From a bacterium (GTDB lineage Bacteria > Blakebacterota > Blakebacteria > Blakebacterales > Blakebacteraceae): a DNA stretch of 7,793 nt. Location of the stretch: assembly GCA_025774615.1 (NCBI GenBank), contig JALGVQ010000135.1, positions 1-7,793 on the forward strand, read 5' to 3'. The notes under the pieces are model-generated. The model saw nothing but the letters and a program-made list of their open reading frames with translations, did not search any database and was not told where the DNA came from. Below, one piece after another: positions 1-6,338 of the stretch. Numbering within the stretch: position 1 is the stretch's first letter; each line of letters opens with the position of its first letter. The translations under genes and the position numbers were made by a program.

Positions 1-671
1 GCACTCCGCCTGCTGCTGATCGATGATCCAACCGACCGGATACCCGATACAATCGCTGTGAACACCTTGCCCACTGTCCCTGAGATGGATGCCGCCCCGC
101 TCCCGGTCGTGCGTCCTACCGAGGCCACCGCCCCGGCTATCTCACCCGGTTTGAGGCCGAAGGCCGCCATCAGGAAGAGAAGAAGCAGTGTGAACCAGAC
201 AAGAGGCGCGCCAATACCGACGTTGGTCACCAGGAAACCGGCGATCTGTCCGCCCCACTCCCCCGCAAGATCGTATGAGATCGTCCCGCCCAGCAGAAAG
301 TGGGGGAAAGCCAGCAGGATCGAGAGGAGTACCTGGATTCCCAGAATCTTGAGTGAGGTGGCGATCAGGGTGCGGTTCACGGAATTCCGCAGGAGTCGCC
401 ATCCCCAGAGCAGGATCACCAGAATCGTGAGGAGCGGCGGGATCCGGCCCAGCTTCCCGACCATCCCATAGGCGAGGAGCGCTCCCAGCCGGCCCATCCA
501 GTTACGTGGATATTCTGCCGCGGTATCAATTGCCGGCGGGTCGGTCGGGCTGTAGGAGATGAGACTCAACAGCAATACGAGTCCCAGGAGGAGCACAACA
601 ATACCAAGCGCCTCACCCCGGCGGTTGGACTTGCGTTTCTTGCGACGACTCCTGGAAACGGTTTTACTCAT
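1..671 (-). CDS. ftsK: DNA translocase FtsK, N-terminal membrane domain (partial, 3' end beyond window)
   Basis: FtsK is the septum-anchored DNA pump that moves chromosome termini through the closing division site. Only the first 223 codons are present, and the frame stays open to the left edge, so the linker, the RecA-like motor and the gamma domain lie outside. The start is very basic (residues 8-18, SRRKKRKSNRR), then come hydrophobic helices at about 21-39, 63-91, 105-127 and 142-172, which matches the four-helix FtsK N-terminal domain. Family-like signatures are LISYSPTDPP after helix 1 and GEWGGQIAGFLVTNVGIGAP before the last helix. From residue 175 the sequence becomes Gly/Ser/Thr-rich, as expected for the start of the linker. 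The ATG at 671 is preceded by a strong Shine-Dalgarno (GGAGGGG, 7-nt spacer). It lies 94 bp after the comB-like gene in the same direction. Without the motor domain the call rests on the membrane domain alone, but the fit is good. An unrelated four-helix membrane protein is the alternative. Confidence 0.85.
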   Translation of the reverse strand, partial: MSKTVSRSRRKKRKSNRRGEALGIVVLLLGLVLLLSLISYSPTDPPAIDTAAEYPRNWMGRLGALLAYGMVGKLGRIPPLLTILVILLWGWRLLRNSVNRTLIATSLKILGIQVLLSILLAFPHFLLGGTISYDLAGEWGGQIAGFLVTNVGIGAPLVWFTLLLLFLMAAFGLKPGEIAGAVASVGRTTGSGAASISGTVGKVFTAIVSGIRSVGSSISSRRS

Positions 672-678
672 GCTCAAA

Positions 679-685
679 CCCCTCC
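679..685 (-). promoter_or_regulatory. Shine-Dalgarno of ftsK
   Basis: GGAGGGG, read on the minus strand, lies 7 nt before the ATG at 671. It fixes the ftsK start. The rest of the 94-bp gap between the comB-like stop (766) and ftsK shows no convincing promoter or terminator hairpin. Confidence 0.75.
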
Positions 686-765
686 GCCAGTATCCGTTAT
701 GACCCTGACAGAGCCCACGTTGCCGTCAGCACAGTGACAACGCCCGAAATGACTCTTCACGAAGT

Positions 766-1500
766 TCAGAATACCTGGTCGGAATGTACGATCACGTAAT
801 CCTTCAGGACCGGGAGAACCGGATGGGAATCAACATCTGCGCAGAGGGCCAGGTCACTCCCGTAGCCGGCTTCCTCCAGCCGCCGGCTGTGAGCTGCTCG
901 ACGAATCATGCGAAGAGGACTCTTCGGAGTTCTCTTACCCAGTTCAAGAGCCACCCAGGCACCATCATTCAGGGGCAGGACCTCCCGCCCGGTCGTTTCA
1001 CTCAGGCGGTGCAGGAGGAACCCTGCGCACGCAGTGTCCTCGAGAGAAAAGCCGCCATGGTGACCAGCGCATGCGATGGCTACGCTGTCACCTTTCGCGA
1101 TCTCCTCGATGACCCGACCGGCATTCACATACCCCCCGACGATCACCTTTCGCGCGCTCTGGGACGCCACGATCGCCCGACTGCCATTCGATGTGGACAG
1201 CACCAGCAGTTTGCCCTCTACCCGATCACGTGTGTATTCGGCCGGTGAATTGCCGAGATCACACCCCTCGACACGCTCCATCTCCCGCTCGGCACAGAGG
1301 AGAACGTCATCCATGCCCAGCTTCGAAACCATCTCGGTGGCGTCTTCCAGACTTTTTGCCGGGATGACTCCACGGGCACCATGATGGATCGCGGTGATGA
1401 TCGTTGTGGATGCTCGCAGAACGTCGATGACAACCACCGTACGCCCCCGTACCGCATCCTCATTGATCTCACCGGGAGCGAAATAGACCTGTACTTCCAT
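766..1500 (-). CDS. comB: ComB-family 2-phosphosulfolactate phosphatase
   Basis: ComB is a Mg-dependent phosphatase that converts 2-phosphosulfolactate to sulfolactate. This is the second step of coenzyme M synthesis in methanogens, and homologues are widespread in bacteria, where the role is often unclear. Family signatures are visible in order: VYFAPGEI at the N-terminus, VVVIDVLRASTTI (the DVLRA-T motif), ERVEGCDLGNSPAEY, LSTSNGSRAI, then AGHHGGFSLEDTACAG, and a C-terminal SRRLEEAGYGSDLALCADVD ending in LPVLKDYVIV. The product is 244 residues from the ATG at 1500, close to the usual family length. An in-frame ATG at 1518 would add six residues (MPGTPD). The 1500 start is preferred because MEVQVYFAPGE matches how the family begins and AGGA lies 9 nt upstream. 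It starts 27 bp after the gcvT stop (9 bp for the longer form), so the two are likely co-transcribed. No ComA, ComC or other sulfolactate gene is in the window, so the in vivo substrate is uncertain. Confidence 0.88.
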   Translation of the reverse strand: MEVQVYFAPGEINEDAVRGRTVVVIDVLRASTTIITAIHHGARGVIPAKSLEDATEMVSKLGMDDVLLCAEREMERVEGCDLGNSPAEYTRDRVEGKLLVLSTSNGSRAIVASQSARKVIVGGYVNAGRVIEEIAKGDSVAIACAGHHGGFSLEDTACAGFLLHRLSETTGREVLPLNDGAWVALELGKRTPKSPLRMIRRAAHSRRLEEAGYGSDLALCADVDSHPVLPVLKDYVIVHSDQVF

Positions 1501-1527
1501 GTCTGGTGTTCCTGGCATAATCAGCGG

Positions 1528-2637
1528 TTACTTCCGGCTACCCCGGGTATAGAACGGTAATCCAACGACAGTGGCTTCCACCTCACGTCCCCGGCAATCG
1601 ACGATGAGTTCACTCCCCTTGCCTGCCAGCTCGGTCGGCACATACGCCATGGCAATAGGAACACCTACCGAGGGACCTACTGTTCCACTGGTAACCTGAC
1701 CGATTTCGGCGTCACCTCGCAGTACGGGGTAACCAGGGCGGGGAAAGGCCTGTCCGCGCAGTTCGAGTCCAACCAGCCTGCGGCTCAATCCTTCCTCTTT
1801 CTGCTTCATCATGGCCTCACGTCCGAGAAAATCGCCCTTCTCCAATTTGACCACCCACGCCATCCGCGCTTCCAGTGGGGTCGTCTCCTCCCAGATATCA
1901 TTTCCGTAAAGATTATAGCCCACTTCCAGTCTGAGGGAATCCCGCGCGCCAAGTCCCACCGGCACGATCCCGACACTTTCACCCGCCTCCATCAGGGCAT
2001 CCCATACCGTTACGGCCCCCTGAGGATCATCGATGTAGATTTCGAAACCATCCTCGCCCGTATACCCGGTCCGTGATATGACCGCGGGAACTCCGGCGAC
2101 CTCCCCCGGCACGAACCAGTAGAACGCGATCCTCTCCAGGTCTGAGGATGTGAGGCTCCGGAGCGCAGCTTCGGACTTCGGGCCTTGCAGCGCGATGAGC
2201 GAGAATTCCTCACTGCGATTCCGGATCTCCACGTCACCGGCGACATGCTGCTCGAGCCAGTCCAGGTCTTTGGGGATATTGGACGCATTGACCACCATCA
2301 GATAGTGGTCGGGAAAACGGTAGAGGGTCAGGTCGTCTACCAGCCCTCCATGTTCGTAACAGAGGCCGGTATACTGAACCTGGAAAATCTTCAACTGTCC
2401 TGCGTCGTTGGTCACCATCCGCTGTACGTATTCGAAGGCGTCCTGACCCCAGATCTCGAACTCCCCCATGTGGCTGATGTCGAACATCCCGACTCCGGTC
2501 CTGACTTTGCGATGCTCGTCCTGGATACCCGAATACTGGACCGGCATCTGGAAGCCATGGAAATCCACCATTTTCGCGCCGAGTGCTGTATGTCTGTCAA
2601 AGAGGGGTGTTCGCACGGGCTCGGAACGATCAGTCAT
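1528..2637 (-). CDS. gcvT: Aminomethyltransferase, glycine cleavage system T protein
   Basis: GcvT takes the aminomethyl group from lipoylated H protein and transfers the carbon to tetrahydrofolate, giving 5,10-methylene-THF and ammonia. The product is 369 residues, full length for the family. Motifs in order: RTPLFDRHTALGAKMVDFHG (9-28), MPVQYSGIQDEH (31-42), GMFDISHMGEFEI (50-62), GGLVDDLTLYRF (97-108, containing the conserved Asp region for folate/aminomethyl chemistry), SRTGYTGEDGFEIYI (188-202), GLGARDSLRLEVGYNLYGND (228-247) and the C-terminal barrel with GQVTSGTVGPSVGVPIAMAY (313-332). The ATG at 2637 has AAAGGA 7 nt upstream. It is the first gene after a 234-bp gap with repeats and is followed closely by the comB-like gene. 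The partner genes gcvH, gcvP and lpd are absent from the window. A YgfZ-type paralogue is unlikely because the catalytic-region motifs are intact. Confidence 0.96.
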   Translation of the reverse strand: MTDRSEPVRTPLFDRHTALGAKMVDFHGFQMPVQYSGIQDEHRKVRTGVGMFDISHMGEFEIWGQDAFEYVQRMVTNDAGQLKIFQVQYTGLCYEHGGLVDDLTLYRFPDHYLMVVNASNIPKDLDWLEQHVAGDVEIRNRSEEFSLIALQGPKSEAALRSLTSSDLERIAFYWFVPGEVAGVPAVISRTGYTGEDGFEIYIDDPQGAVTVWDALMEAGESVGIVPVGLGARDSLRLEVGYNLYGNDIWEETTPLEARMAWVVKLEKGDFLGREAMMKQKEEGLSRRLVGLELRGQAFPRPGYPVLRGDAEIGQVTSGTVGPSVGVPIAMAYVPTELAGKGSELIVDCRGREVEATVVGLPFYTRGSRK

Positions 2638-2871
2638 GAATCCATCCTTTCCACCAGCCGTGGAGGGTTCAGTCAGCTCTCAGCCAGATCTACTGTCCTG
2701 TCACGCAACAACCGTGGCATGACACCCGATGGTCGAGGTCCGCAAGGTAATCAACAGGATCGTGGAGGTGCAACCGGCCCTGTCACTTCCGGGACGATAT
2801 CCAGACACTTCCGGGACGATATCCAGACACTTCCGGGACGATATCCAGGTGGAACCTGAACATTCAGCCGG
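2638..2871. other. alr-gcvT intergenic region
   Basis: This 234-bp stretch lies downstream of alr and upstream of gcvT. The half near alr holds the 22-bp repeat array. The half near gcvT (2638-2780) presumably holds the gcvT promoter, but no hexamer pair close to consensus was found. A short inverted repeat ctgaa-ca-ttcag (2856-2867) has too small a loop and no T-tract, so it is not called a terminator. No convincing riboswitch was found. Confidence 0.6.
2784..2848. repeat. Three head-to-tail copies of a 22-bp repeat in the alr-gcvT gap
   Basis: Units lie at 2784-2805, 2806-2827 and 2828-2848, the last lacking its final matching base. The shared core on the plus strand is ttccgggacgatatcc, flanked by cac and aga. 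The copies are identical apart from the last base. The spacing of 22 bp is about two helical turns, so each copy presents the same face of the DNA. The first unit is preceded by tgt in place of the aga junction. A period of 22 is not a multiple of three, so this is not coding. It may be a protein-binding array, an orphan insertion-sequence end, or a small dispersed repeat. No inverted partner copy was seen elsewhere in the window. Confidence 0.9.
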
Positions 2872-4002
2872 TCACCTGTACCGTCGTGGGAGGCGGCCGT
2901 TGAGTCCGACCAGCAGTTCGTACTGTTCCCTGCCCGTGGCCCTGCCGATCTCGGCTGGATCGATGGTTCCCTCAGGTCCGGACCCCAGCAGGAGCGCGGT
3001 ACTGCCGATCCCCTCATCGGGGAGATCGGTCAGGTCGACGACACAGGAGTCCATGCTCACACTTCCCATAAGCGGGGCCCTCCCGGAGGGGAAAAGCACA
3101 TACCCCCCTTCAAGCCCCCACCGGTTCGGGATGCCATCGGCATAACCGATCGGGATAATACCGACCCTGCGACCCTCACCGACCGGTGTCTGTGAATACC
3201 CTACCAGGGCGTCAGCAGTGGTAGTCTTTACCACCGCAACACGTGCCCGCACGGCGATGACCGGTTCGAGCTGTACGTCATTGCCGAGCCAGTCCGCCGG
3301 CATCCAGCCGTAAAGTGTCAACCCCGGACGTACCAGATCGAAGGCCGATTCCTTTACTGAAAGGAGCGCGCTCGAGTTCGCGGCGTGGGCAATGAGTGTT
3401 CCATGGCTTTTACGAAGGCGTTCCACGAGCCGGGCAAACTCCGCCACTTCTGATCTGGTCCGCTTCAACGATTGCTCATCACCTGCATGTGCCGCTGCCA
3501 GGTGCGTGGCAACACCCTCCAGGGAAAGTCCATCGAGGGAGGCAATATCGCCTGCCACCAATTCCGCTTCTTCGAATGGGAATCCGAGGCGGTGCATCCC
3601 CATATCGACCTTCATGTGGACACGCTGCTTTATTCCGCGCCCTTTCGCCTCCGCATCGAGGGCCCTGGCCACCCGCATGTCGGAGAGGGCAATCACCGCG
3701 TCACATTCCATGGCCTCTTCAGCCTGCTCAGGCAGAAGCCCCCCCGGGATCAGGATCGTACCCCGGTACCCGTGCTCACGCAGATGGCGCGCCTCTGTCA
3801 CCAGGACGACTCCCACTCCCCATACCTTATCGATAGTCGCCAGGCGATCCACCACCGCCTCAGCGCCATGGCCGTAAGCATTGGCCTTCACGATCGGTAA
3901 CAGGGGAACCCCGGCGATCCCGGCCAGGGTCCGGGCATTTGATTCCAGGGCGTTCAGGTCGATATCGCACCATGCAGATCTCATGATCGCCACCATCGTC
4001 AT
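2872..4002 (-). CDS. alr: Alanine racemase (PLP-dependent)
   Basis: Alr interconverts L- and D-alanine in the cytoplasm, supplying D-Ala for peptidoglycan. Numbered from the ATG at 4002 the product is 376 residues, a normal length. The PLP lysine motif PIVKANAYGHG puts the Schiff-base lysine at K39. KVDMGMHRLGF (131-141) carries the conserved Lys and Arg of the active-site region. GVATHLAAAH holds H167, NSSALL (209-214) the phosphate-contacting serines, and RPGLTLYG (225-232) the pyridine-binding Arg. The C-terminal beta domain has VGYSQTPVGEGRR with catalytic Tyr Y269, IPIGYADG and MGSVSMDSCVVDL, and ends YELLVGLNGRLPRRYR. All key residues are present, so it should be active. The start is uncertain: in-frame ATGs at 4002, 3996 and 3984 all have weak ribosome sites, and 3984 (MRSAWCDIDLNAL) matches family N-termini best, giving 370 residues. 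It begins 27 bp after the preceding envelope gene (45 bp from the 3984 start), so read-through from that operon is plausible. Confidence 0.96.
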   Translation of the reverse strand: MTMVAIMRSAWCDIDLNALESNARTLAGIAGVPLLPIVKANAYGHGAEAVVDRLATIDKVWGVGVVLVTEARHLREHGYRGTILIPGGLLPEQAEEAMECDAVIALSDMRVARALDAEAKGRGIKQRVHMKVDMGMHRLGFPFEEAELVAGDIASLDGLSLEGVATHLAAAHAGDEQSLKRTRSEVAEFARLVERLRKSHGTLIAHAANSSALLSVKESAFDLVRPGLTLYGWMPADWLGNDVQLEPVIAVRARVAVVKTTTADALVGYSQTPVGEGRRVGIIPIGYADGIPNRWGLEGGYVLFPSGRAPLMGSVSMDSCVVDLTDLPDEGIGSTALLLGSGPEGTIDPAEIGRATGREQYELLVGLNGRLPRRYR

Positions 4003-4029
4003 CCATGACTGTTCACGTCAACAGGTTAT

Positions 4030-5484
4030 TCACCTGTGGGAGCGCCAGCACACCAGAAAACCAGCCTCTGAACCGGGTTCGAACACAATCTGAAAGTGAA
4101 GTCCCTCCGGTCGGGAGGAAATACCGATGATAAACCGGAGATTCCGTTCTCTCTCCGTTCTCATACGCCACATCCAGGCTGGCCCTGGATCAAACCAGTA
4201 GAGGGGAATCCCCGGCTGTGGCTGTGAGTACGTCCCGCGAAGATATCCGTTCCAGCCCTTACCTTTGTAAGCGGCCTGCAGCCACCAGCCGATCGATCGT
4301 GGATCACTGTTTTCAGATTCAGCACGCAGCTCTCCCGACACACTCGATTTCTTCCCGGAACCACTCCAGATCCGAAGAACGGCAAGTCGCCGTTCGGTCA
4401 CTTTGTCGGGTTCCCAGCTCAGCCGCTCAAGGTCTGTGGTCCGGCGCAGTCTCAACAACCACCCAGCCCGGCGGATCGATTTCCGGCTGACCTCGAGTTG
4501 CTCTCTCCACCAGAAGGGTCCCGCAACCTGGCCGGGCGTACCTGCCGCCGTGACGGATCCGGGTTCGCCTGCCGCCGTAACCGACAGATCCCCTCGTATC
4601 GGTCCGGGAGGATGCATCGTTGCAGCAAATCGCAGACCTTCCCGTTTTTTCCGGGTCGCTCCCGATACCGGAGAAGCCATGGGAGGGGCACTTCCATCCC
4701 ACATCCACAACCGCATCTCCCACCTGATCACGTTGCCTATTGAGGTCATCACCGCTTCAAGCGAAGCACCATCCTCTCCACTGCGGGAACTCCAGCCGGC
4801 TGCGCCCAACCGCCAGGATACCTTGCCGCGCCGCCTTCCCATCACGATCTCCACAGCCGCTGTTCCAGCTGACGCAAGGAGCACACCCCCACGACCCTCA
4901 CGGTCAAGGACCCCGAACGCAACAAAGGATTCCGCCTCTTCCTCCCGCTCCTTCTTCCGCTCTCTCAGGATCGCCAGTGATACCCCCCGACCGTCATCTC
5001 TCTGCAACGCGATACTCACCGGAGTGTTCGAAGAAGCCGATACCGGGCCTGACCTGAGCCCAGTGGGCACACCCGACCAGGCCGACCGCGCACCCGCGCC
5101 ACGATAATCGAGTGTGTTGGCACGTACGAGCAGACCTCCGCCCATTCCCCCCCGGAGCGGGCCGAAAAGCAGCTTCCACCTTCCCGCTTCGATCTCAAGA
5201 GAAGAACTGCTGAAGGGACGATCACCTGTCAGGGCTTGATCGATCCTGACACGGCATCTGGCATCGAGCAGACTGAAGGAGGGATCGAGCGATGTCTGCA
5301 GGGAGAGTGATCCCTCTCCTTCGGCGTACCTCAACCATGCCCGGGTGCCGGTACCCTGCCGGGGTTCAGGCAGGCGCAGTTCAGCATCGGCGAGCAGGTT
5401 CCCGGTGATCTCCAGCCAGCGATAATCCGCGATCGGTCCCACTGTCATAAGCCTCACCACCAGGATCAGCATCAGAGGATTCAT
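4030..5484 (-). CDS. Exported beta-rich protein, probable outer-membrane barrel
   Basis: No function can be named. The product is 484 residues from the ATG at 5484, which overlaps the upstream stop as ATGA. A longer frame starting at 5547 is rejected because it would run 64 bp into the upstream gene and bury the signal. The N-terminus (MNPLMLILVVRLMTVG) is a short hydrophobic signal or anchor segment. The rest is dominated by alternating polar/hydrophobic beta strands with Trp, Tyr and Arg. The stretch LEIEAGRWKLLFGPLRGGMG (96-115), followed by GGLLVRAN, resembles the strand-turn seen in ComEA-like outer-membrane barrels of FCB bacteria. So does the late IPLYWFDPGPAWMWRMR (426-442). No helix-hairpin-helix domain is present. 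A highly charged ERKKEREEEAE (174-184) looks like a loop. A 9-residue tandem repeat SVTAAGEPG/SVTAAGTPG lies at 301-318. The last residues (FEPGSEAGFLVCWRSHR) lack a classic terminal Phe/Tyr, a point against canonical Bam-inserted porins. The gene itself is well supported, the barrel role only moderately. Confidence 0.8.
   Translation of the reverse strand: MNPLMLILVVRLMTVGPIADYRWLEITGNLLADAELRLPEPRQGTGTRAWLRYAEGEGSLSLQTSLDPSFSLLDARCRVRIDQALTGDRPFSSSSLEIEAGRWKLLFGPLRGGMGGGLLVRANTLDYRGAGARSAWSGVPTGLRSGPVSASSNTPVSIALQRDDGRGVSLAILRERKKEREEEAESFVAFGVLDREGRGGVLLASAGTAAVEIVMGRRRGKVSWRLGAAGWSSRSGEDGASLEAVMTSIGNVIRWEMRLWMWDGSAPPMASPVSGATRKKREGLRFAATMHPPGPIRGDLSVTAAGEPGSVTAAGTPGQVAGPFWWREQLEVSRKSIRRAGWLLRLRRTTDLERLSWEPDKVTERRLAVLRIWSGSGKKSSVSGELRAESENSDPRSIGWWLQAAYKGKGWNGYLRGTYSQPQPGIPLYWFDPGPAWMWRMRTERERNLRFIIGISSRPEGLHFQIVFEPGSEAGFLVCWRSHR
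4541..4594. repeat. 27-bp in-frame tandem duplication inside the 484-residue gene
   Basis: Two adjacent 27-bp units (4541-4567 and 4568-4594) share cctgccgccgt and encode SVTAAGEPG and SVTAAGTPG. The units have diverged at several bases but keep frame. This is likely a repeat-length change in a surface loop or linker. Confidence 0.75.
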
Positions 5485-6338
5485 CGCTCCCGCCCTTCCG
5501 ACGCTCTGATGCTCCACAGCAGATAAAGTCCCGGCCCGGCAACCCATCGACCCTCAACACACCACGTGATCCCGCCGATGGTCAAATCGATCCCTGCCGC
5601 GGGTGCCACCGGTGCTCCCCATCCGCCCACACTGAATCGGACACCTCCATACTTCCAGTTGATCGATATGGAAGGCTCCAGGGGTTTTCGCTGTTTTTTC
5701 AGGCCGCCGAGATATCTCACACCGCCGATCCGCAGGGTGACGGGACCATCACTGCAGGCCACCGCGCACCCGAGCCGAGTCTGTCTCCTCTCCCGGTCGA
5801 CTGGTTTGTCGATCGTTCCCCGTACCTCGGCAGCCGCGGACCAGGTTCCCCTAAAGAGTCGGACAACGCCGATCCTGTATCGGTTCCATCTCAGGCTTCT
5901 CGCCCCCGCGCCCCCCAGACTCAGAAAGGTGAGGCCCGAAACCACATGAGTTTCTGAGTATCCCGATGGCGCCGGAACCTGTCCGGTATTCGTGGAACGA
6001 GGGAGCTGAGTTGCCAGTGCGAAATGGATCGACCGATGCTGGAGACCATCACCTGACAACTGGCGCCATTCAACAGCAACACCCGAACGACCCTGTCTGA
6101 TGGCAATTGCCGCTCCCGAACAGGAAAGTCCCGGTACCCCGTACGGGGTTGCATGGGAAATCCACCAGCCAGGACCACTATCGATCGAGAGAAGTGAGGC
6201 ACCCGCCACGGCTGTGGAATCAAGCAGTGCCCCTGCGCCTTCAACGGTCCAGCCATGCCGTGGAGGAAGCAGATCCTGGCCAGCGACCATCCATTGTGAT
6301 ACCAGCAGGGCAGGGAACAGAAATACCCGGGCCCTCAA
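5481..6338 (-). CDS. Secreted beta-rich protein, probable envelope/outer-membrane component
   Basis: Not a recognised family. The product is 285 residues if it starts at the TTG at 6338, which overlaps the stop of the preceding gene as TTGA. A GTG at 6371 would add 11 residues (MDCSSGVGGAA) and overlap the upstream gene by 37 bp. The TTG start is preferred because it gives a clean signal peptide (RARVFLFPALLVSQWMVAGQ, cleavage probably after VAG or GQ) and has GGGGGT 6 nt upstream. The mature part is beta-rich with many Gly and Trp: GWWISHATPYGVPGLSCSGA (57-76), a central AAAEVRGTIDKP, then evenly spaced strands VTLRIGGVRYLGG, EPSISINWKYGGVRFSVGG, IDLTIGGITWCVEGRW and LYLLWSIRAS. This regular strand pattern at the C-terminus suggests a small beta-barrel. 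Its stop overlaps the next gene as ATGA, so it is translationally coupled on both sides. It is probably a partner of the following 484-residue protein. Confidence 0.8.
   Translation of the reverse strand: MRARVFLFPALLVSQWMVAGQDLLPPRHGWTVEGAGALLDSTAVAGASLLSIDSGPGWWISHATPYGVPGLSCSGAAIAIRQGRSGVAVEWRQLSGDGLQHRSIHFALATQLPRSTNTGQVPAPSGYSETHVVSGLTFLSLGGAGARSLRWNRYRIGVVRLFRGTWSAAAEVRGTIDKPVDRERRQTRLGCAVACSDGPVTLRIGGVRYLGGLKKQRKPLEPSISINWKYGGVRFSVGGWGAPVAPAAGIDLTIGGITWCVEGRWVAGPGLYLLWSIRASEGRER

Noticed and set aside
58-471. Plus-strand 137-codon frame at the left edge
   Set aside because: It lies opposite the FtsK membrane domain, whose helices, motifs and ribosome site are clear on the minus strand.
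696-726. Weak inverted repeat (CTGAC/GTCAG) between comB and ftsK, as a terminator
   Set aside because: It has only five pairs around a 15-nt loop and no T-run, so it is likely chance.
2655-2700. Possible TPP-riboswitch-like stretch before gcvT (GGCTGAGAG, then TGAACC on the minus strand)
   Set aside because: The two motifs are only a few bases apart, so the helices that must separate them are missing, and gcvT is not a thiamine gene.
2185-2859. Plus-strand 224-codon frame antisense to gcvT and running into the repeat array
   Set aside because: It lies opposite a clear full-length gcvT, has no recognisable domain, and its C-terminus is just the 22-bp repeat read in shifting frames.
2856-2867. 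Inverted repeat ctgaacattcag just after alr, as a terminator
   Set aside because: A 5-bp stem leaves only a 2-nt loop, and no T-tract follows on the transcribed strand.
3392-3900. Three overlapping plus-strand frames opposite alr
   Set aside because: They are low-complexity Arg/Ser/Pro-rich translations typical of antisense frames in GC-rich DNA, and alr is intact on the other strand.
4403-5107. Plus-strand 234-codon frame opposite the 484-residue gene
   Set aside because: Its composition is shadow-like (Pro/Ser/Arg) with no domain. The minus strand has the overlap-coupled gene with a signal segment.
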